Assembly (NCBI GenBank): GCA_028280445.1
Contig: JANQLU010000023.1
Location: 1 to 64,000 of the forward strand
Origin: Pirellulaceae bacterium
Lineage (GTDB): Bacteria; Planctomycetota; Planctomycetia; Pirellulales; Pirellulaceae
Direction: 5' to 3'
DNA length: 64,000 nt
Part shown: positions 27,501-35,722 of the stretch, one piece after another
How positions within the stretch are numbered: the first letter of the stretch is position 1
How the letters are laid out: every line of letters starts with the position of its first letter
Notes under the pieces: generated by a model
Seen by the model: the letters and a program-made list of their open reading frames with translations, nothing else
Told to the model about the DNA's origin: nothing
The model's database searches: none
Position numbers and translations under genes: made by a program

Positions 27501-28170
27501 GGTGAATATGGATGCACTCCAAGAGTTGGAGGAAACTGAGGCCCGCTATAACGAACTCCACGGTCAGTACACCGATTTGGTCGAAGCCAAAGATGAGCTC
27601 GAAAAAATCATTCAGAAAATCAACAACGACTCCCGACGTCTGTTCACCGAAACGCTCGGGGCCATCCGCACCAATTTTCAACAGCTGTTCCGCTCGACCT
27701 TTGGCGGCGGTCGCGCCGACATTATTTTGGAAGAAGGCGTGGATGTCCTGGAAGCCGGTATCGATATCGTGGCAACGCCGCCCGGTAAAACGCAATTTAA
27801 CAACTCGTTGTTGTCCGGTGGTGAAAAAGCACTGACTGCCGTATCACTGCTGATGGCAATTTTCAAATTCCGTCCCAGCCCCTTTTGCATCTTGGACGAA
27901 GTGGATGCACCGTTTGACGAAGCCAACATTGGCCGGTTTCTCGATGTCTTGAAAAGCTTTTTAGGCTGGACCAAATTTGTGATCGTCACGCACTCCAAAA
28001 AAACCATGACAGCCGCCAATACGTTGTACGGTGTGACCATGCAGGAATCGGGCGTCTCCAAACGCGTCAGTGTCCGATTCGAAGAGGTTTCAGAAGACGG
28101 TGAAATTTCTCAATCCGCCGTCGATCGCGAGAACGCCGAAAACCCCGATTCAGATCAAGGCGCCGCCTAA
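24523..28170 (+). CDS. smc: Chromosome segregation protein SMC
   Basis: A condensin ATPase that organises and segregates chromosomes. Full length at 1215 residues: the N-terminal ATPase half has Walker A GPNGSGKSN (Lys36). It is followed by long coiled coils at ~170-510, a hinge domain at about 515-660 (DLVQVNVQHASLIDIALGAY ... RDCRARFVTLDGEVV) and a returning coiled coil at ~680-1010. The C-terminal half carries the signature LLSGGEKAL (from Leu1096) and Walker B CILDEVDAPFDEAN (Asp1125, Glu1126). The ATG at 24523 starts exactly at the family's MLKALEMVGFKSFADKT. Partners scpA and scpB are not in the window. The 259-bp gap upstream shows no gene or clear promoter. Confidence 0.97.
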   Translation: MLKALEMVGFKSFADKTRFEFPEGITVVVGPNGSGKSNIVDAIKWVLGEQSAKSLRGKDMADVIFKGNTGAGGRRPANAAEATIILDNSKRHFDVDADEVHVGRRVYRSGESEYLINGQPSRLKDIRNMFRGTGVGTDAYSLIEQGKVERMLQASPKDRRAIFEEAAGISRFNAKKVEAQRRLARVEDHLIRLADIVEEVGNRYRSIKSQASKAARYKEYTTRLRDLRTHVGASDWRTFQESLEKLATDKQQFESQAAESQSAIDARESENQEIENQLETLNSSVTEKQEALAEIREQTAKLQSEIDNHQARVSDIEHRDQRFRLNIRKLGTRIAELAQSKTEFANRLGAAQSEKQKSNSDLQQNQSLLDQNQTKLEKLTDKVNTARHQHRELIALVAELEKQIEVSQTQQKTSAENQNRIERSIEKIQSTVHTLKTELTENRQAVGQFNEQADSKDSDLADARQTLVAIQKSADDLRDLQSQETTQRAASAQRLKMIRELEKNLEGINSGPRALLQEAKTKNESPYDEVIGLVADLVQVNVQHASLIDIALGAYTQYIVVDGENLIRAIADEKIRFSGRIGFVQLNAPSPLGDGSHENLKGINGVIGRMDQLVQTQPEHEKFVKTLLQGTWLVKRLSDALHLRNTRDCRARFVTLDGEVVESDGTIIAGPKNIALGIVSRRSELRALTREIEQLDKNLETRKIELDQFDTKIASGQQQVQTLLDENTELAGTIREKELLITNTQQRLDELDEQLRVANAELETNSNHKQELETTLAADTEHLTQNQTTIASLATDLDQDESQIAELTAQQSDLEKTITQSKVALARCTQLVEQLSNESSNANEQFDELQGTLKQDRHDLASLLWSKRTSHRCVVQSTAQLTDFAAQRDSLDAELQSVADARSEMEQRRKTFRSELDVHRKALKAASDKLHEISLEQEKLNLNREQLRQRLLDDYGIEVAELEKPATEEELQQREEIDTEIKDLRRKISNIGSVNMDALQELEETEARYNELHGQYTDLVEAKDELEKIIQKINNDSRRLFTETLGAIRTNFQQLFRSTFGGGRADIILEEGVDVLEAGIDIVATPPGKTQFNNSLLSGGEKALTAVSLLMAIFKFRPSPFCILDEVDAPFDEANIGRFLDVLKSFLGWTKFVIVTHSKKTMTAANTLYGVTMQESGVSKRVSVRFEEVSEDGEISQSAVDRENAENPDSDQGAA

Positions 28171-28211
28171 ACCCAATCAGAATGACGCGGTTTTTTCGAA
28201 TGACACGGCCA

Positions 28212-28240
28212 TGTGAGCGGCTGGCGCTTTGCCGCTCACA
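28212..28240. repeat. GTGAGCGGC hairpin repeat
   Basis: Perfect 10-bp inverted arms TGTGAGCGGC (28212-28221) and GCCGCTCACA (28231-28240) with a 9-nt loop. The same core is at 60338-60364 and at the base of the large palindrome 45343-45411. It lies 42 nt after the smc stop and could act as a transcript-end hairpin, but there is no T-run. Confidence 0.65.
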
Positions 28241-28340
28241 CTTGCTTTCGTAAAAAAACAAACGGTAATATATTAGAATTGCAATCAAAATATGTACCAT
28301 TCAAACCATCATCATTCCCAATCCATCGAGGCAACAGATC

Positions 28341-29444
28341 GTGATCCGCTCAAATCAACAACCGATTTTTCGTTCCTTCAACGTCGCCAGGCGCTGTTTC
28401 GTATTCGTTTTGTTCGCGTCGATCGCGGTTCAAGGCTTGGTAATTCATGCTCAGAAATCAGACAGTTCAGACGACAGCCAAGGCTTGAGCAGTTACGCTT
28501 CGCGATTAAAACAGACTGAAAAACAAAAAACGAAATCGCTCGAAAGTGTCAAAAAAATTCACAATCATCCGTTGTACATGATGACCTACCATGGCGATTA
28601 CGATTGCCAGCGTCCGTTGGCCGAACCAACTGGTGCCGACCAGGATCAGCAATGGGCTTGTTCCATTTTCTTTGCGTTTGGTAACAAGGACAAACCACTC
28701 TACGGGCGCAATTTCGATTGGCAAAATAATCCGGCGCTGTTGCTATTCACCGACCCATCGGATGGATACGCTTCGATCTCGATGGTCGATGTCAGTTACC
28801 TGGGTTATTCGCGCAAGGATAAAAAATTCGACACGAACGAAGGCCGCACCAATTTGTTAATTGCCCCTATGCTTCCGTTCGACGGGATGAACGAACATGG
28901 ACTGACCATCGGTATGGCAGCCGTTCCCACCGTCAAAAATCCAACCGAAAAAGAAAAACCCACCGTTGGCAGTTTACAGATCATTCGCATCATGTTGGAC
29001 AAAGCCAAAAATGTCGACGAAGCACTCGAGTTGATCAAAAAACACAACGTGCAATTTTCAGGCGGCCCACAAATCCACTATCTCATGGCCGACCCCTCTG
29101 GAGCTTCGGCAGTTGTCGAGTTTAAAGGCGACAAAATTAAAATCATCCGCGGCGATTCTAAAGCCAAATGGCAAGCCGCAACGAATTTTCATTTGACCGG
29201 CAACGAAGGCAAAGAAGCCAAACAATGTCGACGATTCGCGCAAATCCAGAATCTGATGAAAGGGAAAAAGGGAAATCTGAGCATCAAGGATACTTTTAAT
29301 CTGCTCCGCAACGTATCACAGCGCACAACCCGTTGGTCGGTCGTATACGACATGAAAGGTCAAACCGCCCACGTTGCCATGTCACGAAAATTCAACAAAC
29401 CGTTGGAATATAAAATCAAACAAATCGAGCAACCCAAAAAATAG
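28341..29444 (+). CDS. Exported Ntn-type linear amide C-N hydrolase (C45 / choloylglycine-hydrolase-like)
   Basis: A GTG start at 28341 with GAGG nine nt before it; no in-frame ATG fits the N-terminus. A signal sequence covers residues ~1-37 (RCFVFVLFASIAVQGLVIHA). The Ntn signature is WACSIFFAFG followed by GRNFDW: Cys107 would become the N-terminal nucleophile after a cut before it, and Arg and Asp of GRNxD match the oxyanion and base pattern of the family. LIAPMLPFDGMNEHGLTIGMA and a later NFH segment also fit. Such enzymes cleave amide bonds in substrates such as bile-salt conjugates, penicillins, acyl-homoserine lactones or peptides. The substrate here is unknown. Stand-alone gene flanked by repeats. 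Confidence 0.75.
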   Translation: MIRSNQQPIFRSFNVARRCFVFVLFASIAVQGLVIHAQKSDSSDDSQGLSSYASRLKQTEKQKTKSLESVKKIHNHPLYMMTYHGDYDCQRPLAEPTGADQDQQWACSIFFAFGNKDKPLYGRNFDWQNNPALLLFTDPSDGYASISMVDVSYLGYSRKDKKFDTNEGRTNLLIAPMLPFDGMNEHGLTIGMAAVPTVKNPTEKEKPTVGSLQIIRIMLDKAKNVDEALELIKKHNVQFSGGPQIHYLMADPSGASAVVEFKGDKIKIIRGDSKAKWQAATNFHLTGNEGKEAKQCRRFAQIQNLMKGKKGNLSIKDTFNLLRNVSQRTTRWSVVYDMKGQTAHVAMSRKFNKPLEYKIKQIEQPKK

Positions 29445-29485
29445 CAGTGCATTTTTTGTACGCGATTTTTTGTGAGGGCGTTTTC

Positions 29486-29658
29486 GGGAGGGCGAGGCTC
29501 CTGCCGAGCCACGGTTGTGCAGGTTGTCTGCACGCCGCCCCACATGTGTCATGAATCGTGATCAACCAATTAGGAATTAAAGGGTTTGAATTCGTTCAGA
29601 AGGTTGAGGTTTTTCCTGAAACAAACTACACGCGGCTCGGCAGGAGCCTCGCCCTCCC
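29486..29658. repeat. Perfect inverted pair of GGGAGGGCGAGGCTCC-family repeats
   Basis: Arms at 29486-29510 and 29634-29658 are exact 25-bp inverses around 123 bp of non-coding DNA. A short extra CTCGCCCTCCCG copy follows at about 29663. The form matches the pair at 3602-3786, but the enclosed sequences are unrelated. Confidence 0.75.
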
Positions 29659-29681
29659 GAAATCTCGCCCTCCCGATCGCT

Positions 29682-30002
29682 TCAAGATTTAGCCGCCTGT
29701 TTTAACAACGCAATAATCACCTGCGAATCGATTTCATCGGGCGAATGAAAGTTGATGTGTCGGCGTGTTTTTCCGGTTCCTTGCAACACACCGTCGGGAT
29801 CTTTTAACTTCGGGATGTTGCTGATGGCCAACTGAACATGCCGGGTGTAGCAAAAAACGCCACAAAACTGCCCTTCCTTTTCATCGGGCTTGAGCGTGTA
29901 CAGCACACCGCCGTACTTCGATACAGTACTCGCTTTGGGTACCGCTCGTTTGATGATTTGATCGAGCGTTTTGACAATGATTTTTTTCTGCGTATCGTTC
30001 AT
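29682..30002 (-). CDS. DUF1801 domain protein
   Basis: A small 106-residue cytoplasmic protein. It has the DUF1801/YdhG-like layout: an N-terminal helix pair with PKASTVSKYGGVLYTL, a strand with FCGVFCYTRHVQLAISN, and GVLQGTGKTRRHINFHSPDEID near the end. The biochemical function of the family is not settled. Its ATG overlaps the stop of the upstream VOC gene by 4 nt (ATGA), so the two are translationally coupled. Confidence 0.75.
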   Translation of the reverse strand: MNDTQKKIIVKTLDQIIKRAVPKASTVSKYGGVLYTLKPDEKEGQFCGVFCYTRHVQLAISNIPKLKDPDGVLQGTGKTRRHINFHSPDEIDSQVIIALLKQAAKS

Positions 30003-30379
30003 CCGTTACTATCCGATTCGGTCAGCGGATTCCCCCAGATCGCAATCTCGTTGCCGTTTGGATCGAAAAAATGAAATCTCCGACCGCCAGGAAATTCATA
30101 AATCTCTTGGTGGATTTGCGCACCGGCCGATTGTACCGCTGAAAATGTTTGCTCGAGATCGTCAGCAAACAGCACGATCAACGCGCCCGTTCCAGCATCA
30201 CCTGTTTGGCGGTCGCGATTAAATCCGCCATCAACATCGGCGCCGTTAAAACAAATGTAGTCCGGGCCATAATCGATAAACTGCCAATCAAAAACCGTTG
30301 AGTAAAACGATTTGGTTGCATCGTTGTTGGTCAACGGAAGTTCAATGTAATTAATAGTGTTGTTTTTGGGTGCTGACAT
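29999..30379 (-). CDS. VOC-family (glyoxalase/bleomycin-resistance fold) protein
   Basis: The ATG at 30379 (MSAPKNNTINYIELPLTN) is preferred; an in-frame ATG at 30403 adds eight residues. The fold signatures are INYIELPLTNNDATKSFYSTVFDW, then DADDLEQTF-like FADDLEQTFSAVQSAGA and GGRRFHFFDPNGNEIAIW with the C-terminal metal-ligand Glu. VOC proteins include glyoxalase I, dioxygenases and antibiotic-binding proteins. This short single-domain form cannot be assigned further. It forms a coupled pair with the DUF1801 gene. Such pairs are often listed as 'PhnB-like', but nothing links this one to phosphonates. Confidence 0.8.
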   Translation of the reverse strand: MSAPKNNTINYIELPLTNNDATKSFYSTVFDWQFIDYGPDYICFNGADVDGGFNRDRQTGDAGTGALIVLFADDLEQTFSAVQSAGAQIHQEIYEFPGGRRFHFFDPNGNEIAIWGNPLTESDSNG

Positions 30380-30510
30380 TTCAAGTGATTTCCAAGTGTC
30401 CATTCGTGTCGACTGATTCAGGGTTATCCTGAACCATTCTTTCGTTCAACCATACATCGGGTGCGAGCGTATTGATTGTATAAATGGAACACGGGCAACG
30501 ATAATCATAA

Positions 30511-30598
30511 GTGCGAAGCGTGAGCGAGGGGCGGGAAAAGCAGTAGGGCCGGTTCCCACCGGCCGCTTGTAAGATTGGCCGGTGGGAACCGGTCCTAC
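30511..30598. repeat. Composite: GTGAGCGAGGG core plus GGCCGGTGGGAACCGG element
   Basis: CATAAGTGCGAAGCGTGAGC begins near 30506 and repeats the left half of the 6680-6829 palindrome. It is followed at once by GGCCGG arms at 30543-30564 and 30577-30598; the right arm has one change, GGTCCTAC. The element ends 12 nt before the AraC-type gene's stop codon. Confidence 0.75.
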
Positions 30599-30610
30599 TC
30601 TTCAGGCAAT

Positions 30611-31384
30611 CTATCGTGAAATCTCTTTGACAAACTTGGCCGGTGTTGTTCCAGCGAATTCGACAAACTCGCGGGTCATGTGCGCTTGATCGTAAAACCC
30701 AAACTCGATCGCCGTCATCGCCCAATGCGTAACCTGGTTGGTCCGCAAATAGGAAACCAGACGCTGCAAACGCAAAATTCTCGCCATACGTTTCGGGCTA
30801 ATACCGCACACCGATTTAACGGCGCGGGTAACTTGCTGGCGGCTTTTTCCTAAATCGGATGCCAGCTGTTCGATTTCGATGGCCGTTGGCTGGCCAACAA
30901 TTTGATGGAGCGCAAGTTCGCCCAATTGCCGTCGGTGATTTTGCTGTTGCATTTGTGCTAATAACAACTCGTTTAATTTAAAAACGCCATCACGCTCGAC
31001 ATTGGTTTGCGTCAACAGCGACCGAACTCGCTGGCAATTCTGCCACACTTTGTTGATCCGCTGCACTTTGTCCGTTAGCTGATGAATGGGCTGTTCGAAG
31101 TAATCGCTTGCCCCACCCGGTTTAAAACGTACCGCCAAAACTTCCGTTGGTACTTCGTAGCGTTTCATGAAATGGCCCGTCAACGGTCCAACAACACGAC
31201 ACCTGGCTCCGGCGGTCGTCCATTCGAACAAAACGTTGACACCGCCGTCCGGGATGATTCGGTGCAACGTTTGGCTATCCGACGTCGTCATCGTCCAATA
31301 GCACTGGATGTCGTTTTGCAGATCCTCGTGCGGTGCGATTTCTCGATAAATCGTTTCATCGGTTTGTATTTCCAGAATCGTCAT
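30611..31384 (-). CDS. AraC-family transcriptional regulator (DUF6597 N-terminus)
   Basis: The ATG at 31384 follows an in-frame GTG at 31387. The N-terminal ~120 residues (EIAPHEDLQNDIQCYWTM ... RIIPDGGVNVLFEW ... LAVRFKPGG) match the domain found in many AraC regulators annotated DUF6597. The C-terminal ~100 residues have the double helix-turn-helix (EQLASDLGKSRQQVTRAVKSVCGISPKRMARILRL and WAMTAIEFGFYDQAHMTREFVEFAGTTPAKF, quoted here in part as motifs). It is probably a one-component regulator. It may control the coupled VOC/DUF1801 genes downstream, which lie about 230 nt away in the same direction. Confidence 0.82.
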   Translation of the reverse strand: MTILEIQTDETIYREIAPHEDLQNDIQCYWTMTTSDSQTLHRIIPDGGVNVLFEWTTAGARCRVVGPLTGHFMKRYEVPTEVLAVRFKPGGASDYFEQPIHQLTDKVQRINKVWQNCQRVRSLLTQTNVERDGVFKLNELLLAQMQQQNHRRQLGELALHQIVGQPTAIEIEQLASDLGKSRQQVTRAVKSVCGISPKRMARILRLQRLVSYLRTNQVTHWAMTAIEFGFYDQAHMTREFVEFAGTTPAKFVKEISR

Positions 31385-31421
31385 CACACGCTCAACACAT
31401 CCCCAGACAATTTGTGACCAA

Positions 31422-31488
31422 TACGAGGACGAAGCGCCAGCGAGTGGTTCGTCCGCGCAAAACTACTCGCTGGCGCATCGTGCTTGTA
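31422..31488. repeat. GCGAGCGAGTGGTT-family inverted repeat, second copy
   Basis: Imperfect arms at 31422-31449 and 31461-31488 around an 11-nt loop, followed by GTAAGATTCAACGTAAGATT. Same family as 10319-10383. The rest of 31389-31658 shows no gene. Confidence 0.7.
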
Positions 31489-31658
31489 AGATTCAACGTA
31501 AGATTCAATATAAGATTTGTTACACTCCAACAGACATTTTCCCATGCCAACCGCACATCGGCCAGCACTCTGGTGTATCAATGGAGCAATAACGGTTTGA
31601 AAATTGATTCAGGATGAACGCAATTTGTCGATACGGCCGAGAAGGTTGGCAAATCGTC

Positions 31659-32453
31659 TCATCGCTCGTCGCGACGACTACTTGGAAATTTGAGCGGACG
31701 GGGAGCATTCAAGTCCTTCAAACTGCTAATTTTTTCAATTACCGGGTTGGCTTGGCCGGAGTTGGGCGTTTCTTTTTTCTCAGGAACTTTTCTGGGTTCC
31801 AACTGCATCTCTTCAGGAGCAACCGCATTTCCGGGAATGCCAGGGATCGTATATTCATGTGGCATACCGCCATTAATTTCGCTTTTGACGAGCAACGACT
31901 TGGCCCAATCGCTCCACTGGGGTCGTGGATCGAGCAGAATCAACATCTTCAATTCTTCGGTAATCATCGATGGATCAGTTCCGCTGCGAATTTTGGCGCG
32001 CAACAGATTGCCGAGATACTGAGCATTTTCACTGTCCAATTCAAACGCTTGTTGATAATACGCGATCGCGTCGTCGAGGCGTCCGACAGATTCCATCACC
32101 AATCCAATGTTGTTCAATGGTTCAGCTCGGCTCGGCATCAACTCGCTGGCGTATTCAAACTCCCAAGCTGCCAAATAGAATTTCCGCTGGTCGTAATACA
32201 GTTTCCCCAACGTGTTGTGTGCCGGCCCAAAATCCTTGTCCGCCAACAACGATTCGTTTAACAATTGCATGGCAACCGCTGTATCCCCAACATCGAGCGC
32301 GGCAAGTGCCCGATGGTGTTTGCGACGCGCAACTTTCGTGTTCCTGGTCGGTGAAGCTTTGATGGTTTGGTAGGAAGCTTGTGGATTAGTGCGAAAGCGC
32401 GCACACCCTCCAAGCAAACAAACCAATCCAAACACAATGAGCGCATTTCGCAT
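31659..32453 (-). CDS. TPR lipoprotein at the end of the T2SS gene run
   Basis: A lipoprotein signal (MRNALIVFGLVCLLGGCARF, lipobox LGGC) is followed by tetratricopeptide repeats at about 45-190, for example DKDFGPAHNTLGKLYYDQRKFYLAAWEFEYA and AEPLNNIGLVMESVGRLDDAIAYY, each quoted as a motif. The tail is Pro/Glu/Lys-rich. This looks like PilF/PilW-type outer-membrane pilotins that help secretin or pilus assembly. Together with its position 75 nt after the gspM-like gene in the same direction, that supports an assembly role, by inference. No strong terminator separates it from the gsp genes. Confidence 0.7.
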   Translation of the reverse strand: MRNALIVFGLVCLLGGCARFRTNPQASYQTIKASPTRNTKVARRKHHRALAALDVGDTAVAMQLLNESLLADKDFGPAHNTLGKLYYDQRKFYLAAWEFEYASELMPSRAEPLNNIGLVMESVGRLDDAIAYYQQAFELDSENAQYLGNLLRAKIRSGTDPSMITEELKMLILLDPRPQWSDWAKSLLVKSEINGGMPHEYTIPGIPGNAVAPEEMQLEPRKVPEKKETPNSGQANPVIEKISSLKDLNAPRPLKFPSSRRDER

Positions 32454-32528
32454 ATTGCTTTCCGTACGACGATGAGAGCGTGGATAGTAGAAAATCCAAC
32501 TAGCAGGGTCAATGTGAAAGCAGCGCAG

Positions 32529-33029
32529 TTAATCGTCGATCCGCACCCAATAAAAACGAAACTTTACGGTCGTTTTCCAGCGATCTCGCGAAACGCTAGC
32601 TGACCCAGTTGCGGCAGGATTCACTGCAGATTGACACGAAACGGAGTTCAACTGAATCGGAATCCCCTCCGTCGGTTTTGAAAAAACAAAATCCAGCATC
32701 GGCGACATCGAGCCGGACCCGCGAAAATTGCCGTCTTGCGGCGCGATCGGCGCACCGTTATCAACCGATGTCACGCGATCGAATTCCAGCGAACACTCCG
32801 GTTTTTTCCAGCGTTCTGTCAATTTCCGTTTCGCTTCCGATTCATCCAGCGTACTGACGAAAATGTTGTTTTCGCGTTCCACCGCGTCGAGCAGCTTCAT
32901 TTTTTGAACGGTCGTGTTCGACTGGCCAATCGCATTCAAATAATTTTCTCGTTGAGTGTTGAATCGCATCAACGCCCAAAATGCAAACAACACGCCGAGC
33001 GACAAAGCCAAAAACATCGTCTTAGTCAT
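32529..33029 (-). CDS. GspM-like inner-membrane T2SS protein
   Basis: The open frame extends upstream, but the ATG at 33029 overlaps the gspL stop as ATGA and opens a single membrane helix (MTKTMFLALSLGVLFAFWALM). A short coiled segment and a ~130-residue beta-containing periplasmic part follow, ending in RDRWKTTVKFRFYWVRIDD. In T2SS operons the gene after gspL is gspM, with just this size and topology. Sequence conservation of GspM is weak, so the call rests mainly on position, topology and length (166 residues). Confidence 0.6.
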   Translation of the reverse strand: MTKTMFLALSLGVLFAFWALMRFNTQRENYLNAIGQSNTTVQKMKLLDAVERENNIFVSTLDESEAKRKLTERWKKPECSLEFDRVTSVDNGAPIAPQDGNFRGSGSMSPMLDFVFSKPTEGIPIQLNSVSCQSAVNPAATGSASVSRDRWKTTVKFRFYWVRIDD

Positions 33030-34321
33030 GACTTGCTCCTGGTCAACTTCAGCGAAATTCGTCGAACCCCTTTGACCGCTGTCGCCGTTTCGACGTTGGT
33101 CGATTCGATCGTCCAATTGGGCATCTGTTTTCTCAACCAATCCAGGTCCGCTGCCGATTCGACTTGAATGGTCGCCATGACACATTCGCGGTTGACTTCG
33201 AAATTGACCAATTGATAGCGATTGCCATTTTGTTTTTTGGGCGACGGTAAATCTTTGAGGAATTGTGCCAGTTGATTGGCAACGATGGGTTCCGGCTCAA
33301 CGTTTTTTTTCAGCAGCGTTTTGATCGCTTTTGATTTTTTTAATTTTCTTTCAATCGAGGCGTGCACTCCGTATCGCCGTTTCCATGTCTTGGATTGCTC
33401 GTCACTAAACTGTTGGTCATACAGATTTTCCAGGGCACTTTGATTTTGATTTGCGGCTGTCTCATAGCGTTGACCGGCAAACAAAAGTGCTCCGCCGATC
33501 GTGATCAGCAGCAACACGAGAGCAACCGCGATCACGCTGGGCTGGCTGGCTTTGCTGCTTTGATAGGCCGCGCTGGTATCGACGATCTGCGACAAAAAAT
33601 CAAACCTGGTGGACTGATTGTTTTTGACGATTTGGGCCCCACGTTTTTTTACCGTTTGCTGTAAATTCGCCGTCTTGTGTTCGACGTTGCTCAATTCGAT
33701 GGGTGACTCGTCTCGGTCAACTACCAACATCGTCGGAAGACCTTGCCAGGATTGCATCATCATTTGACGCTCGAATTCCGTTTGCGTACTCCCCGCCGTG
33801 GCCCATTGTGTGATCACTTGATTTTCGATGCGCAACAGATCCAGCATCCCGTCCCGGTGAAACGCGAAAATTGCGTTGCGACAATTTCTATCTTGGACCA
33901 ACAACTCCTCGGCGATGGCAATCACTGTCGGGATGACCGCTCGAACATTGACACCGGCGTCAATCAATTGACGAACAAACTCCATCGAGCTGCGATCAAC
34001 AACGCACGCCAGCTGTTCATTTTTACCGCCAGCGGTCGCCACACACATTTCCTCGGCGTCCAGCGGAATCTGCTCCTCAAGCGCGTAGCGAATGACATCG
34101 CTCTTGGCGCGGGGAGGCGGTGTAAAAGTCGTTGTGAAAACCCGCGAACGATCCAACAAAATGACAACCGGTTCACCCAGATAATTCAGTTGATTGGTAA
34201 ACTCTTGAATCTCGTTGGCCGACGCCGATCCATTGGTATCGAGTTCCAACGAAATCGATGCGTTTTCTGCAAACAGCAGATTGTCTCGAACTTCAAAAAC
34301 CAGGCAGTTTTTTTTCGTCAT
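33026..34321 (-). CDS. GspL/PilM-PilN-like T2SS assembly protein
   Basis: Residues 1-~235 look like the actin-like cytoplasmic domain of GspL/PilM (VILLDRSRVFTTTFTPPPRAKS..., VRAVIPTVIAIAEELL). One membrane helix follows at ~265-285 (VIAVALVLLLITIGGALLFA), then a periplasmic coiled coil and a small ferredoxin-like domain at the end. GspL links the ATPase GspE to the inner-membrane platform. The ATG at 34321 shares one base with the TGA of the gspC-like gene (TGATG), and the stop overlaps the gspM-like start, so the three are translationally coupled. Confidence 0.75.
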   Translation of the reverse strand: MTKKNCLVFEVRDNLLFAENASISLELDTNGSASANEIQEFTNQLNYLGEPVVILLDRSRVFTTTFTPPPRAKSDVIRYALEEQIPLDAEEMCVATAGGKNEQLACVVDRSSMEFVRQLIDAGVNVRAVIPTVIAIAEELLVQDRNCRNAIFAFHRDGMLDLLRIENQVITQWATAGSTQTEFERQMMMQSWQGLPTMLVVDRDESPIELSNVEHKTANLQQTVKKRGAQIVKNNQSTRFDFLSQIVDTSAAYQSSKASQPSVIAVALVLLLITIGGALLFAGQRYETAANQNQSALENLYDQQFSDEQSKTWKRRYGVHASIERKLKKSKAIKTLLKKNVEPEPIVANQLAQFLKDLPSPKKQNGNRYQLVNFEVNRECVMATIQVESAADLDWLRKQMPNWTIESTNVETATAVKGVRRISLKLTRSKS

Positions 34322-34827
34322 CACTGTCGATCTGCCGATTTTGATGAAGGGACTTTGTACGTATAAATTTTTTGATCGTTGGTTTGGATCTCGATGGCAT
34401 CTGCGCGAATCGTTTTTACTTGTGCATTGATCGACGGGATTTTGTCGCCTTCGCGTACGGATTGAGTTTTGCCATTTCCCAAATCGATCACAGCTAACTT
34501 CGCCGTTTTGGAATAGTACAAGTCGAGGATTGTAACGTTGGGCTTGGTAACCGTGACTTTGGGTTGGGTTGGTTTAGTCTTCTGTTTAATAACCAGCGGA
34601 CTTTGAAATCGTCGTGCATCGACGATGGTTTTCAATTCCTTGGAGTTACTTGTTTTTTGAATTGGAGAGTTTTTCTTTTTTTCAGACGTTGTCAACACTT
34701 GCGGCAACGCGAAATCATCGGGCTGAGGTCCAGACAGTTGGATCGCCCAATAGATCACCCCGACAGCGCCGATGAGACAGATGCCGACGACGACAAAATT
34801 CAATAAGGGTGACAACGATCTGCTCAT
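34321..34827 (-). CDS. GspC-like inner-membrane T2SS protein
   Basis: 168 residues: a short cytoplasmic start, one membrane helix at ~8-30 (LLNFVVVGICLIGAVGVIYWAI), a Lys/Thr-rich linker and a C-terminal beta domain. In that domain, LYYSKTAKLAVIDLGNGKTQSVREGDKI reads like the GspC homology region (the part that sets the secretin contact). A PDZ or coiled-coil tail found in some GspC proteins is absent. The call depends on context, between gspK and gspL. Confidence 0.62.
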   Translation of the reverse strand: MSRSLSPLLNFVVVGICLIGAVGVIYWAIQLSGPQPDDFALPQVLTTSEKKKNSPIQKTSNSKELKTIVDARRFQSPLVIKQKTKPTQPKVTVTKPNVTILDLYYSKTAKLAVIDLGNGKTQSVREGDKIPSINAQVKTIRADAIEIQTNDQKIYTYKVPSSKSADRQ

Positions 34828-34840
34828 TTTTTGATTTTAC

Positions 34841-35722
34841 CTACCACGAAAATGCACAATACCGTTGAACCGAACCGGCAACGTTTTTACGGACCAGTAA
34901 CGCATAAGATTCAGATTTGCGATCTCGAACATGAATCCAGACAGATTGCGAGACGCTCGTTTCTGACAATACGCGAGTCAGCGTGCGAACGGTTTCCGGA
35001 GTTGCCTGAATGCTTTGCAAAACTTCTTTGAGTGATTTTTCGGGATTCCGATTTCGTTCCGAAGTGATTTGCACACCGGCGGTCTGTCCAGCGAGCGCAC
35101 TGATGAACTCATTGAGAGTCTCCTCGGTTGCCGTTCGATAGTTGAGCCGGTTGCTCCAACACGTAATATTTCGCGATGCCTCGAATACTTCCGCTGCCGT
35201 CATTTCACGGTTGGCCGCGGTAAAAATTTGATTGATGCTGTCGATCGGTTGCTCTTTGGCCGTTCGCGGTTTTTTGAATTCATTTAAATTGACGGTTAAT
35301 TTCGAACCGGAGATTTTTTGAATCACATCGCTGATTTTCTTGTCGGGAATTCCCGCCTGTATCAATCGATTGACATCCGCCTTGGCCGACTCGTCACCGA
35401 CGACAACATCAAACTGTTTTCCACCCAGCTCGAATCTCGCGCGACTTTCTCGTAACGGTCGAGTTCGCCATACTTCAGCCTCCTGGTCAATTATTCGTTC
35501 GTTGAGCAGTGTTGATGATTGATCGATGGCAACTCGTTGAATACTTGCCACGCCCCATTTTCGCTGCATCTCGTTTTCAATCATGTTAGTTTCAATTGCA
35601 TGATTCAAACTGAATTGCGCGAACATAACCAACAATAGCGACGAAATCGCGATCGTCAGCAGCGTCATCAACAACACGTAACCTCGACGATTTCGGTTTG
35701 AATTGCGGTGTCGCCCAATCAT
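34841..35722 (-). CDS. GspK-like minor pseudopilin
   Basis: The ATG at 35722 overlaps the gspJ TGA as ATGA and gives a short basic leader ending RRG, then YVLLMTLLTIAISSLLLVMF. This is a prepilin signal and hydrophobic helix as in GspK. The +5 position is Met, not Glu; lack of Glu5 is usual for GspK, which sits at the pseudopilus tip. About 240 residues of soluble domain follow, with ADVNRLIQAGIPDKKI- and FISALAGQ-like helical parts of the type II secretion K family. It is 13 nt before the gspC-like gene. Confidence 0.72.
   Translation of the reverse strand: MIGRHRNSNRNRRGYVLLMTLLTIAISSLLLVMFAQFSLNHAIETNMIENEMQRKWGVASIQRVAIDQSSTLLNERIIDQEAEVWRTRPLRESRARFELGGKQFDVVVGDESAKADVNRLIQAGIPDKKISDVIQKISGSKLTVNLNEFKKPRTAKEQPIDSINQIFTAANREMTAAEVFEASRNITCWSNRLNYRTATEETLNEFISALAGQTAGVQITSERNRNPEKSLKEVLQSIQATPETVRTLTRVLSETSVSQSVWIHVRDRKSESYALLVRKNVAGSVQRYCAFSW

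Noticed and set aside
29682-30379. Link of the VOC/DUF1801 pair to phosphonate metabolism because VOC proteins are sometimes named PhnB
   Set aside because: The name is historical, and the pair is more than 11 kb from the phn genes with its own AraC-type neighbour.
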